A stretch of 64,000 nucleotides of DNA from Cherax quadricarinatus (taxonomy: Eukaryota > Arthropoda > Malacostraca > Decapoda > Parastacidae), in assembly GCF_038502225.1 (NCBI RefSeq), contig NC_091307.1, positions 21,780,673-21,844,672 of the forward strand. Reading direction: 5' to 3'. This document shows, in pieces, positions 10,250 through 20,730 of this stretch. The position numbers and the translations under genes were made by a program. A model generated the notes under the pieces. The model saw only the letters and a list, made by a program, of their open reading frames with translations, did not search any database and had not been told where the DNA came from. The stretch's first letter is position 1, and every line of letters begins with the position of its first letter.

Positions 10250-10443
10250 GAAAAAGACACTTATGTACAGTTCAGGACATTTATTAGAGGAAACGTTTCG
10301 CCACGAGTGGCTTCTTCAGTCCTAATGCAGAGAAAACTAAGGAAGCGCATATATATAGTGGCAGGAGTCAGGTGAAGTGACGCGTGGGTAGAGGTGGTAG
10401 TAGTAATGGAACTAAGGTGATGCTAGAGAGGGACCTGCTGACA
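10250..10443 (-). mobile_element. Penelope-like element 3' region (pLTR)
   Basis: This is the minus-strand sequence after the GIY-YIG frame's stop. It contains a short (TA) run (10348-10356), the hammerhead-like motif at 10284-10325 and a tail GTACATAAGTGTCTTTTTCC, shared in part with the tail at 430-452. It abuts the LINE-A copy, giving either nested insertion or end-to-end joining. Confidence 0.7.
10284..10325 (-). ncRNA. Hammerhead-like self-cleaving ribozyme in a PLE 3' region, intact core
   Basis: Minus strand, 5' to 3': stem I strand TTAGGA (10325-10320); core CTGAAGA (position 7 may be any base in hammerheads); an extra A; stem II GCCAC/GTGGC with a TC loop; GAA; self-complementary ACGT; T at the cleavage site; then TCC pairing GGA, a two-base bulge and TAA pairing TTA. 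Compared with the 370-414 copy, stem I changes on both strands and stays paired, and stem II differs by a paired substitution. The location directly downstream of a GIY-YIG reading frame is where PLE hammerheads are known to sit. Confidence 0.65.
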
Positions 10444-10915
10444 TCATGTAACAGCAGTTCCCAGGATGGGTAATATCCTCTTGATTAGTAATTTTGAAAT
10501 ACTGTAACTACCGGATTTTTGCTTTGTAGTATTACTGACAGTGATTAGTGCAGCTTCAATGCATTTTCTCCATCTTAAGTCGTCTTCTTTAATCACTAGT
10601 TTAGCTTCATTGAATTTCATGAGGTGTCCAAAATCGTCCCTATGTTGAACACATGCGTTTTTACGGTCATCATTTCTGCAAGCATTTTTGTGTTCTGCGA
10701 TCCTAATGTCCAGAGATCTGGCTGTTTCCCCTACATATACTTTGTCACACCCCCCACATGGTATAGTGTAAATTCCTGCACTTGTGCCAGAATTACGTTT
10801 GGGTTTTTGAATCAGGTTCCTAATAGTAGTTGAAGAGTTGGTAGATATTTTAGCCCTTCTTTGATAGATGTACTGAATATTGTTGTTAGGGGTATACATA
10901 GCGCCTCTCCTCCCT
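10444..10915 (-). pseudogene. Penelope-like element GIY-YIG endonuclease C-terminal fragment
   Basis: The translation contains linker RRAKISTNSSTTIRNL, then GIYTIPCGGCDKVYVGETAR with the GIY and YVG halves of the GIY-YIG motif, a CxxC pair just after GIYTIP, SLDIRIAEHK with the conserved Arg and His, and RKCIEAALI carrying the expected catalytic Glu. It ends at a stop (10444) followed by the pLTR. GIY-YIG after a reverse transcriptase is the hallmark of canonical PLEs; the reverse transcriptase itself is missing. Upstream the open frame runs through a (CA)n-encoded His-Thr stretch and a Gly/Arg-rich leader that are not part of the PLE, so this is a 5'-truncated copy. The endonuclease would nick target DNA for reverse transcription. 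Confidence 0.85.
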
Positions 10916-10935
10916 CTCTCAGGACCCATGGAGAG

Positions 10936-10936
<1 letters not shown>

Positions 10937-10991
<55 letters not shown>
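10937..10991. repeat. (TG)n microsatellite at the truncated PLE 5' side
   Basis: A pure TG run 20 bp beyond the last PLE-like residue. Sequence 10992-12412 shows no recognised gene; it includes a short (GA)n at 11564-11588, a GGGT-rich stretch near 11985-12040 and a C-rich block at 12100-12400. Confidence 0.95.
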
Positions 10992-10993
<2 letters not shown>

Positions 10994-12412
10994 GGCCCCT
11001 CCCTGCCTAATATGGCTCCTTTCTCAGCCAGCCTCCCCATACCTCTAACATTCCTGTGACCTGTTACGAATGTTCTTCTACCTGCCGCAGCCCGGCCTGA
11101 GGCCAAGCTTCTTCAGTGACTGGTTTTCAAAAGACGTGAGCATATACTCTGGCACATTAAATACGACTTCTGGAACCTTGATCACTTCCAACATATGAAC
11201 TTCAAGAAGAATTGTTTTGTAATAAATACGTCATTATAAATACGTCCTAATAAATACGTTCTAGAGTTTGCTTATGTGTCGTTTTTTAAAACCAATTATT
11301 GGTATCAATTACCAAGTTTCATATTCCCTACTGAGTGCCTGCTCAGCAGGCCTACCTAGCCATCACACAGTGACATACTGGATCTGACGTTGTTCAGGTT
11401 TCCGTTTCTTGTTCTCTGAAGAATTATTTTGGGACCAGTTTTTCTTGTATTCACAAGCTTGTGTACAAGGGAATATTTAATTGTAACCTTAAGACAGTCG
11501 CTATGTTCATGTTGTCCTTCGTTCCTGGGAGTCACTAATGTCTCCCCTCACGCCAGGCTGCGAGAGAGAGAGAGAGAGAGAGAGAGAGGGTTAGGAAGTG
11601 GGGGGGGGGTTATGATTCAAAGGAAAAGACGTACTTATTACAGCAAGGGGGCCTTCTAATGACATTTCCACCTCATAGATCTCCATTAGACCCTTCCCAA
11701 AGTTACCCAGGACCCACCCTGGATAAGGAAATAATTATTGGATTATTTGTTGGCGAATGTAAGTAGATTTGAGCTCTTGGGGGGGATCATTTTATTTTAT
11801 TGTTTGTTTGTTCCTGGAAATTTTAAGGTTTATTTTACAGAGGTGTGGTATTTTCTTTGAAAGTTGCAGTGCAGTTTTAGGAATTAGTGATAAAAGGAAA
11901 GTTGGTAGGATAGAAGGCAGATGGGAATGGATAAAGGTAACGGTGGGTATGAATGGGGGAGAAGGCAGCAGGAGGGAAAGGGTTAATTCATAGGGAGGGG
12001 GAAGTAGGAAGGCAGGAGGTGGGGTAGTGGGTGTGGTGCTCCTTCAGCGTGTGTCAGGGCGGGGCCCTTCCTCCCTCCATCCCTCCTGATAATGACAGTG
12101 GTGATCACGACCCATACCCTTAACGGAGATCCACTCTATCCCCTACCAACCCACTCCCCTCCTATCCACGCCCATTACCTGCCACAACCCTATCCACTTG
12201 CACCACCTACCCGCTTGCATTCCCTATCGACTCACTCTACAGTCCTACAACCCTTCCCACCCACACAACTAACCTCTCGACATCCCAACCTTCCCACACA
12301 CATACCCATGCATATCACTGTTCACCCGCATTCCTACCGACTACTCTCCTACACCCCCACCCCATACCCGCATCCACCTACCCTCTACAAGCTAGGCTCT
12401 CAGCCAAGCTAG

Positions 12413-12520
12413 ATAATGCTCAGAGATTTGCGAAGAGACTGGTCCCGGAGTTGAAAGGCAACAGCTGAGAGACTTAATAAATCTGATATCAACATCTTGG
12501 AATAAACAATTAATCAGCAC
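12413..12520 (+). pseudogene. LINE-A-related C-terminal remnant
   Basis: Plus-strand translation gives AQRFAKRLVPELKGN, then after a frameshift RDLINLIS, matching VQRFATRLVPELRGMSYEER and LREINLT of LINE-A. It is very short and degenerate. The next 700 bases (12521-13230) are AT-rich without a recognised feature; a 69-residue minus-strand frame at 12974-13183 has a normal composition but no family I know. Confidence 0.55.
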
Positions 12521-13243
12521 TTTATATATATAGAGGAAATTATATTTACTAAACAGATTTGCCCTTGTACATGCGTAAGTTTTAAACTGATAAGAAATAA
12601 ATTAGGGGATGGATTTACTAAAAACACGGATCTAGACTTCCTAAAAACGAAGCTAAACCCAAAATCCAGATTAAAACTTTCTTATAATGGAGATAAAGTC
12701 AGCGCTTAAATGCTAGACTTTCCTTCATTAGTCCAGCAGATAATGAGAGATAAGTATAATGACTTGCACACTCGGCAAATTATATATCATATGTACACTT
12801 ATTGTCTATCTTAATCGAATAATGAGACATACGGTGCATCACATCCCTCTTCTCTCTCTCAGAAAAAATAACTGAGAATTTGGAGAATTTGTTTTTACTA
12901 AACATTATGGTTATTTTTTCCCTCCGAACTTTAACAATTTTAATCCACAAGCACAGAAACTTTATTATATCGATTACGACTTATACTTTAAAATTACACT
13001 TTTCATTACCGCAAAAAAAATGATTTTCCGTACCTTATCCGAGTACCTCCCATAGTGCGTTGAAGGCTTATGATAATGGTCATTGAGCTGTTCTCTTCTT
13101 GTATTTTTCCCAAGGTACTTATTCACTCTTCTGTGTTCCCAAGTGACTTTCAGTGCTTCCTTGGACACTCCCAGAGGACACACTCACATCTTACTTCCTA
13201 TGAATAAATAACAAAAAGGCACAATACCGTGACTGGAACGATA

Positions 13244-13402
13244 CACAAATAACCCGCACATAAAAGACAGAAGCTTACGACGACGTTTCGGTCCGACTTG
13301 GACCATTGACAAAGTCACACTGTTAAGGTGACTTTGTCAATGGTCCAAGTCGGACCGAAACGTCGTCGTAAGCTTCTGTCTTTTATGTGCGGGTTATTTG
13401 TG
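13244..13402. mobile_element. Perfect 75-bp inverted repeat (fold-back hammerhead cassette pair)
   Basis: Arms 13244-13318 and 13328-13402 are exact reverse complements separated by 9 nt. Each arm carries a cassette: TTGTCAATGGTCC, stem II GGTCC/GGACC with AAGTC loop, GAAACGTCG, then GTAAGCTTCTGTC and TTATGTGCGGGTTATTTGTG. The core box is decayed (TTGTCAA). The outer tail ACAATACCGTGACTGGAACG lies at 13221-13240. Exact arm identity implies recent formation or ongoing conversion. Confidence 0.85.
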
Positions 13403-13479
13403 TTTGTGTTACTTCCTATGATTTTTGTATATTCATATTGTCTTCCACTACCGTCCACAGGATTGATTTGTGTGTCCAG

Positions 13480-15379
13480 ACTAGCAGCTGTCATCCTAAG
13501 GATGTATACGGGTGTGCAGTAAACTAGCAGCTGTCATCCTAGGGATGTATACGGGTGTAAAGTAAACTAGCAGCTGTCATCCTAGGGATGTATACGGGTG
13601 TACAGTAAACTAGCAGCTGTCATCCTAGGGATGTATACGGGTGTGCAGTAAACTAGCAGCTGTCATCCTAGGGATGTATACGGGTGTACAGTAAACTAGC
13701 AGCTGTCATCCTAGGGATGTATACGGGTGTACAGTAAACTAGCAGCTGTCATCCTAGGGATGTATACGGGTGTACAGTAAACTAGCAGCTGTCATCCTAG
13801 GGATGTATACGGGTGTACAGTAAACTAGCAGCTGTCATCCTAGGGATGTATACGGGTGTACAGTAAACTATCAGCTGTCATCCTAGGGATGTATACGGGT
13901 GTGCAGTAAACTAGCAGCTGTCATCCTAGGGATGTATACGGGTGTACAGTAAACTAGCAGCTGTCATCCTAGGGATGTATACGGGTGTACAGTAAACTAG
14001 CAGCTGTCATCCTAGGGATGTATACGGGTGTGCAGTAAACTAGCAGCTGTCATCCTAAGGATGTATACGGGTGTGCAGTAAACTAGCAGCTGTCATCCTA
14101 GGGATGTATACGGGTGTACAGTAAACTAGCAGCTGTCATCCTAGGGATGTATACGGGTGTACAGTAAACTAGCAGCTGTCATCCTAGGGATGTATACGGG
14201 TGTGCAGTAAACTAGCAGCTGTCATCCTAGGGATGTATACGGGTGTACAGTAAACTAGCAGCTGTCATCCTAGGGATGTATACGGGTGTACAGTAAACTA
14301 GCAGCTGTCATCCTAGGGATGTATACGGGTGTGCAGTAAACTAGCAGCTGTCATCCTAGGGATGTATACGGGTGTACAGTAAACTAGCAGCTTCCATTCT
14401 AGGGATGTATACGGGTGTGCAGTAAACTAGCAGCTGTCATCCTAAGGATGTATACGGGTGTGCAGAAAACTAGCAGCTACCATCCTAGGGATGTATACGG
14501 GTGTACAGTAAACTAGCAGCTGCCATCCTAGGGATGTATACGGGTGTACAGTAAACTAGCAGCTGTCATCCTATGGATGTATACGGGTGTACAGCAAGCT
14601 AGCAGCTACCATCCTAGGGATGTATACGGGTGTACAGTAAACTAGCAGCTACCATCCTAGGGATGTATACGGGTGTACAGCAAACTAGCAGCTACCATCC
14701 TAGGGATGTATACGGGTGTACAGCAAGCTAGCAGCTACCATCCTAGGGATGTATACGGGTGTACAGCAAACTAGCAGCTACCATCCTAGGGATGTATACG
14801 GGTGTACAGCAAACTAGCAGCTACCATCCTAGGGATGTATACGGGTGTACAGCAAACTAGCAGCTACCATCCTAGGGATGTATACGGGTGTACAGCAAAC
14901 TAGCAGCTACCATCCTAGGGATGTATACGGGTGTACAGCAAACTAGCAGTTACCATCCTAGGGATGTATACGGGTGTACAGTAAACTAGCAGTTACCATC
15001 CTAGGGATGTATACGGGTGTACAGTAAACTAGCAGCTACCATCCTAGGGATGTATACGGGTGTACAGCAAACTAGCAGCTACCATCCTAGGGATGTATAC
15101 GGGTGTACAGCAAACTAGCAGCTACCATCCTAGGGATGTATACGGGTGTACAGTAAACCAGCAGCTACCATCCTAGGGATGTATACGGGTGTACAGCAAA
15201 CTAGCAGCTACCATCCTAGGGATGTATACGGGTGTACAGCAAACTAGCAGCTACCATCCTAGGGATGTATACGGGTGTACAGCAAACTAGCAGTTACCAT
15301 CCTAGGGATGTATACGGGTGTACAGCAAACTAGCAGTTACCATCCTAGGGATGTATACGGGTGTACAGCAAACTAGCAA
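13480..15379 (+). repeat. 43-bp satellite/minisatellite array, about 44 units
   Basis: Unit: ACTAGCAGCTGTCATCCTAG followed by GGATGTATACGGGTGTACAG and TAA. The left two-thirds use GCTGTCATCC with GTAAACT; from about 14470 rightward the units shift to GCTACCATCC with GCAAACT. GTGTGCAG and GTGTACAG alternate, giving higher-order periods. No spacers, so not a CRISPR. Sequence after it (15380-16000) is AT-rich without recognised features. Confidence 0.95.
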
Positions 15380-16001
15380 CCACCTCAATATTAGGTAAAT
15401 CCTTCATTTAAAATATAGACAACCCAAAAAAACTCAAAAGTAGCTGCAATATAAAAAACAATAGAGAGAAAGTACTAATAAATGAACAGTTTCAACAACT
15501 GACTTAAAAATTAAGCAGTTGAAAAATTAATTATTGTTATTGCAAACTATCAGATTGCATGATGACATTTTAATCAGTTTCAAGAAACCATCAATTTTTT
15601 GTTTTACGGTTTCTCTTAATTTACAAGCGCCAAAATAACTCCTCACGGATACAATTTTAGGACAGTCATTCCAATTACGACCAGAAAGTAATCGCCTGAC
15701 AATAGTGTATTGGGATTAACTGTCGACACATCTCCTCAGATACTCTTTGTATCGGAGGAACGACTCTCAACTCTTGAGCAAAAAGCAATAACAGTAAACA
15801 CAAGACGACTGGAAGACATTGTTTACGAGACATGGAGCACCATTGGGTTAATCTTCCCAACGCTCTGTCAACAACGTAGAGTAACGTAACAATCAGTAGG
15901 ATGCAGGCTTCAAGTTATTACTTTAATGCTAAATGAGAATAAAAAAATATGAATCAAGAAAACGTTACCAGAGTTTACGTGGCTCCTTGTATATAATCTA
16001 T

Positions 16002-16818
16002 GAGCCATACACCTCTCCGTGTGTATATATCGAGAGCCATACACCTCACCGTGTGTATATATCGAGAGCCATACACCTCTCCGTGTGTATATATCGAGAG
16101 CCATACACCTCTCCGTGTATATATATCGAGAGCCATACACCTCTCCGTGTATATATATCGAGAGCCATACACCTCACCGTGTGTATATATCGAGAGCCAT
16201 ACACCTCACCGTGTGTATATATCGAGAGCCATACACCTCTCCGTGTATATATATCGAGAGCCATACACCTCTCCGTGTATATATATCGAGAGCCATACAC
16301 CTCACCGTGTGTATATATCGAGAGCCATACACCTCACCGTGTGTATATATCGAGAGCCATACACCTCTCCGTGTATATATATCGAGAGCCATACACCTCT
16401 CCGTGTGTATATATCGAGAGCCATACACCTCTCCGTGTGTATATATCGAGAGCCATACACCTCTCCGTGTGTATATATCGAGAGCCATACACCTCTCCGT
16501 GTGTATATATCGAGAGCCATACACCTCTCCGTGTGTATATATCGAGAGCCATACACCTCACCGTGTGTATATATCGAGAGCCATACACCTCTCCGTGTGT
16601 ATATATCGAGAGCCATACACCTCTCCGTGTATATATATCGAGAGCCATACACCTCTCCGTGTATATATATCGAGAGCCATACACCTCTCCGTGTATATAT
16701 ATCGAGAGCCATACACCTCTCCGTGTATATATATCGAGAGCCATACACCTCTCCGTGTATATATATCGAGAGCCATACACCTCTCCGTGTATATATATCG
16801 AGAGCCATACACCTCTCC

Positions 16819-16822
<4 letters not shown>
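16002..16822 (+). repeat. 32-bp array, about 25-26 units
   Basis: Unit contains GAGCCATACACCTCTCCGTG and TGTATATATCGA; TCTCC/TCACC and GTGTG/GTATA variants alternate. All frames are open, so open frames up to 351 codons occur on both strands; these are artefacts. The reverse complement of the array at 18.73-19.61 kb aligns to this unit at about 20 of 32 positions. Diverged units appear to continue at 16890-16975. Confidence 0.95.

Positions 16823-16887
<65 letters not shown>
16823..16887. repeat. (TG)n(TA)n microsatellite at array end
   Basis: The 32-bp array runs directly into GTGTGTGTG and then about 58 bp of TA. Confidence 0.95.
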
Positions 16888-16889
<2 letters not shown>

Positions 16890-17272
16890 ACAGAAAACAT
16901 ACACTTCTCGTTGTATATAAACTACAGAAACATAGATCTCTTACTGTATATACACCGAGAGATATACACTGAAGTATTCATTTCTTAGTATACTTACACT
17001 GTCTACACGAGACGCTGAAATAAAGATTAGTAACATTAACAAAGTAACGAAGATAGTAGAGAAGAAATTAATAAAGGAGAAGGAAAACACCAAGTTCACG
17101 ACAAAAATGACTGAAGTAACTTAGGAGGACAAATCCTGCTTAAGTTACCTTGGTTCGATAGCGAAAAGGCAGGAAAGAAAAGGGCAGGAATTTATTTGAA
17201 GAGGGAAATAGGGAAAATGAAGGGGGAAGCATACGAGAGTTAAAAAGAGAAGGAAGAAAGAATAATCAACAG

Positions 17273-17275
<3 letters not shown>

Positions 17276-17320
<45 letters not shown>

Positions 17321-17395
17321 CACACAGACAGAGAGACAGACAGACAGAGACAGAGAGAGACAGAGACAGAGAGACACAGACGCGCTCAGTCATCC
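17276..17395. repeat. (GA)n / (GACA)n microsatellite
   Basis: A mixed GA, GACA and CACA run on the plus strand. Confidence 0.92.
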
Positions 17396-17461
17396 CTCTT
17401 GGGGGGAGTGACTAATAGCACTCAAGAAAATAATAAAGACAGAGGCTATAAACTACTACTA

Positions 17462-17488
17462 CTATGAATGCTGCTGCTGCTGCTACTG

Positions 17489-17563
<75 letters not shown>

Positions 17564-17565
17564 GC
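17462..17565. repeat. (CTG)n(CTA)n trinucleotide repeat
   Basis: A short CTG run followed by about 85 bp of CTA. No reading frame supported. Confidence 0.95.
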
Positions 17566-17712
17566 AGTAATAGTATTTTTTCAGCCATTACATAAATAAT
17601 TTATACTTGACCTTAAGCAGACGCGATTAAATTCGTTCTGCCTCCTCTTCTCTGCAGGTATGTGATGCCATGATAACCTCCAGGGTACAGTAAGTGTATA
17701 TTAAGTTTCTGT

Positions 17713-17717
<5 letters not shown>

Positions 17718-17754
<37 letters not shown>
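17718..17754. repeat. (GT)n microsatellite
   Basis: A pure GT run. Confidence 0.95.
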
Positions 17755-17757
<3 letters not shown>

Positions 17758-17769
17758 CTTCACCTGAAA

Positions 17770-17885
17770 CGCGAGCCAGGTCTGCCAGATTGTGATGGCT
17801 ATGGAGGTCTGCGAGTCTCTGGCAGCAACAGCCTGGTTGACAAGGCGCTGTGCAGGGCTTCAAGATAAGAATAACTCTAAAACTT
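17770..17885 (+). mobile_element. Rep-C fragment
   Basis: GATGGCTATGGAGGTCTGCG, CAGCAACAGCCTGGTTGACA and CTCTAAAACTTTCACAGATA correspond to the middle and end of Rep-C, with the GGCCGGGCTCC block deleted. Confidence 0.5.
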
Positions 17886-18004
17886 TCACAGATATGTCAC
17901 TTGCTAATGTGTCTGTCCTGTACGTCGATGTTTTGTAGGTGTTTCAAGTAGGTTCAGATTAGTTCCTACAGTGTTGTTTACCCCTTTCTTTCTGGCATAC
18001 ACGA

Positions 18005-18310
18005 AACACTTAGAGAAGAAAACACTGTGTCAACATCCGTGGCCCAAGACTCTTCAACCTTCTACTAAGAGATATCAGAAATATTGCTGGAACAAACATA
18101 GAAATCTTCGCGAGGAAACTTGACCACCACCTCCGACAAGTGTCTGATCAACTAAGTTGTGATTTTTATGTGGGCTAGCAGACTGCAAACATCAACGTTT
18201 TGGTTTAACAGGCAATCAACAAGGAAGCTTAGCTGATCAGACATTGATTCTCCAGGAAGCCTGGTCTAGGACCGGGCTGCGAGGGCATTGACCCTCCCCA
18301 GGAAACAACC
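18005..18310 (+). pseudogene. LINE-B C-terminal end plus 3' tail
   Basis: Plus-strand translation (with frameshifts) recovers ENTVSTSVAQDSSTFY, NIEIFARKLDHHLRQVSDQ, DFYVG and NRQSTRKLS. These match ENTISVRGPRLFNSFP, AAFKRELDRYLKSVPDQP of the 62.4-kb copy. The non-coding tail CTCCAGGAAGCCTGGTCTAG, GACCGGGCTGCGAGGGCATT identifies the 3' end seen in many short fragments of the window. The next 400 bases (18311-18725) are pyrimidine-rich without recognised features. Confidence 0.65.
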
Positions 18311-18725
18311 TTCAGGTATCCTTCAGATAACTCATTTCCTCATTGAACACTTTTTTCAGTATCTTCTATTCAATTCTTTACACATTTCCTAGTTATCCTC
18401 TTGCAATCTGTCTTCCTCCTCCTCCTCCTCCTCTAATGTCTTGGTCTCTTCCTGTTTAATGCGACTATTTAATGACTTCCGATCCGTTTTTGCCTTCGCT
18501 GCTTCTCTTGTTTATTTTTGTTTTCCGTTGTCCTCGATCTATTTGCTCTCTTTATAATCTTCAACTCTTACTCTTCCTCAGTAATTATTAGCTTTGTTTT
18601 GTATTCTCTATCCTTTTAACTGCTATATATCAGTCTGCATCCTACTGGCTTACATTCAATAGTCCATCTAGAAGAATAGTCCATCTGAGAAGAATATCTC
18701 TCTTAATGTGTATGTACCGATAGCA

Positions 18726-19607
18726 GTGCATATACACTTGGAGGGATGTATTTCTCGGTATGTATATACTCGGAGGGATGTATTTCTTGGTATGTATACA
18801 CTTGGAGGGATGTATTTCTCGGTATGTATACACTTGGAGGGATGTATTTCTCGGTATGTATACACTTGGAGGGATGTATTTCTCGGTATGTATACACTTG
18901 GAGGGATGTATTTCTCGGTATGTATACACTTGGAGGGATGTATTTCTCGGTATGTATACACTTGGAGGGATGTATTTCTCGGTAAGTGTACACTTGGAGG
19001 GATGTATTTCTCGGTAAGTGTACACTTGGAGGGATGTATTTCTCGGTAAGTGTACACTTGGAGGGATGTATTTCTCGGTAAGTGTACACTTGGAGGGATG
19101 TATTTCTCGGTATGTATACACTTGGAGGGATGTATTTCTCGGTATGTATACACTTGGAGGGATGTATTTCTCGGTATGTATACACTTGGAGGGATGTATT
19201 TCTCGGTATGTATACACTTGGAGGGATGTATTTCTCGGTATGTATACACTTGGAGGGATGTATTTCTCGGTAAGTGTACACTTGGAGGGATGTACTTCTC
19301 GGTAAGTGTACACTTGGAGGGATGTATTTCTCGGTAAGTGTACACTTGGAGGGATGTATTTCTCGGTAAGTGTACACTTGGGAGGGATGTATTTCTCGGT
19401 AAGTGTACACTTGGAGGGATGTATTTCTCGGTAAGTGTACACTTGGAGGGATGTATTTCTCGGTAAGTGTACACTTGGAGGGATGTATTTCTCGGTAAGT
19501 GTACACTTGGAGGGATGTATTTCTCGGTAAGTGTACACTTGGAGGGATGTATTTCTCGGTAAGTGTACACTTGGAGGGATGTATTTCTCGGTAAGTGTAC
19601 ACTTGGT
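18726..19607 (-). repeat. 32-bp array, about 27-28 units, inverted relative to the 16-kb array
   Basis: Plus-strand unit TACACTTGGAGGGATGTATT TCTCGGTATGTA. Two subtypes: GGTATGTATAC and GGTAAGTGTAC, clustered in blocks, and one unit with an extra G at about 19380. Open frames to 338 codons on the minus strand are artefacts of a stop-free unit. The strand is given to mark its inverted relation to the 16-kb array. Confidence 0.95.
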
Positions 19608-19649
19608 TTACTGCTTTAAACCCAGCATTAGGGACTGAATTATCCTTGA

Positions 19650-19760
19650 CATAATACTGTGACTGGAACAGTACACAAATAACCCGCACATGGTCCAAGT
19701 CGGAGCGAAACGTCGTCATAATCTTTTCTCTCTCTCCTTATGTGCGGGTTGTTTGTGTAT
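19650..19760. mobile_element. Fold-back element remnant with internal deletion
   Basis: ATACTGTGACTGGAACAGTA CACAAATAACCCGCACATGG jumps directly to the cassette GGTCCAAGTCGGAGCGAAAC GTCGTCATAATC and the right arm TTATGTGCGGGTTGTTTGTG. Compared with the 13.2-kb copy the left arm has lost about 50 bp. Confidence 0.65.
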
Positions 19761-19859
19761 CTCATGCTTTGTCTTGCCTTCTGATTCTAATCTCTCTGGA
19801 CTTTGCTTCAGCAGCCTCTCGTTATAGTTCTCTAGTAGTTAGGGTTTTCTAGCGTCTTC

Positions 19860-20350
19860 TGTTCATCTCCTCCGTCCCAGCTTCAGCAGGTAGTCGATGC
19901 ATGGAGACATGTGATTATTGGCTCCTAGTGGCTCTTCATGCTCGATTTCCTCTGTGTCTTTGATTCCCTTAGGGTGAAGACCAGATCCAATCGTGGTGGT
20001 TCGTCCCGTCCTCTTATCCTAATGGCATCTTTAATAGGTTGCCTCATGAAATTTCCCATTACTACCTTAATCATTTTCTCTTTCTCCATGTTTCCGGTCC
20101 TGCGTGTAATTCTCAGTTCTTCCAGTCTGTTTCTTAATGATTGAAATGTTTCACAATCCGTCTTTTGCCTTTGTTCTTTTGCGCTCTTTGTGTCGCTCCT
20201 TCCCAGATTTGTATCACCTGTTTACCTCCACTATCTCTTGTGGCTCGTTCCTGCATAAGCTTATAATGTTCTATCAACGCCCTCCTGACCCATCCAGGCG
20301 ATCAGCTTCCACTGATACCTTCTTGTTCTTCCTCCTCCCACGTTCAGGTC
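19860..20350 (-). pseudogene. Degenerate LINE endonuclease-domain remnant
   Basis: Minus-strand translations include MGNFMRQPIKDAIRIRGRDE then PPRLDLVFT, and in another frame IKDTEEIEHEEPLGANNHMS. The DEPPRLDLVFT and EPLGxxxH pieces resemble the end of the APE-type endonuclease of CR1-like LINEs (consensus type LDLVFT ... PLGKSDH). Multiple frameshifts; the last catalytic pair is altered to NNH. Upstream residues (GRRKNKKVSVEADRLDG) are unassigned. Confidence 0.45.
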
Positions 20351-20469
20351 TGCTCTTCCCTGCCATTTTAATACATCGGAGGATCTTGTTTATGTGTGTG
20401 CGGGAAGAAAGTATGTGCGGGAAGAAAGTATGTGCGCGAGCAAAGTGCGGGGCATCTGCGTGTGCGAGT

Positions 20470-20548
20470 GGATGTGTTTATCTGGAGTTTATCTGGAGAG
20501 AGTTCCGGGGGTCAACGCCCCCGCGGCCCGGTCTGTGACCAGGCCTCC
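20470..20548 (-). mobile_element. LINE-B 3'-terminal fragment
   Basis: TCCGGGGGTCAACGCCCCCG CGGCCCGGTCTGTGACCAGG CCTCCT is the LINE-B tail in reverse. It abuts a tRNA-derived SINE at about 20549. A 16-bp tandem (TATGTGCGGGAAGAAAG) precedes it at 20392-20440. Confidence 0.6.
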
Positions 20549-20730
20549 TTAGGTCAGTGTCCCAGGATGCGACCCACACCAGTCGACTAACACCCAGGTA
20601 CCCATTTTACTGATGGGGAACATAGACAACAGGTGGAAAGAAACACGTCCAATGTTTCTACTCTGGCTGGGAATCGAACCCAGGCCCTCGCCGTGTGAAG
20701 CGAGAGCGTTAACCACCAGGCCTGGTCATA
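20549..20730 (-). mobile_element. tRNA-derived SINE
   Basis: Minus strand begins with a tRNA-like head: GGCCTGGTGGTTAACGC (box A), CTCTCGCTTCACACGGCGAG (anticodon arm, tRNA-Val-like CAC with one extra base) and GGGTTCGATTCCCAGCC (box B). The body GTTTCTTTCCACCTGTTGTC and GGTACCTGGGTGTTAGTCGA follows. The same head and body recur at 49811-50187 (+), 49130-49325 (-) and 62265-62420 (-). It is a pol III-type retroposon, not a tRNA gene. Confidence 0.8.

Noticed and set aside
12974..13183. Small gene encoding a 69-residue basic protein
   Set aside because: Composition is plausible, but there is no family match I know, no splice context and no second copy; not supportable.
13480..15379. CRISPR array
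   Set aside because: Units are contiguous without unique spacers, and the window is eukaryotic.
15933..16988. 300-350 codon open frames at 16-17 kb and 18.6-19.7 kb
   Set aside because: They are translations of 32-bp tandem units that are open in all phases on both strands.
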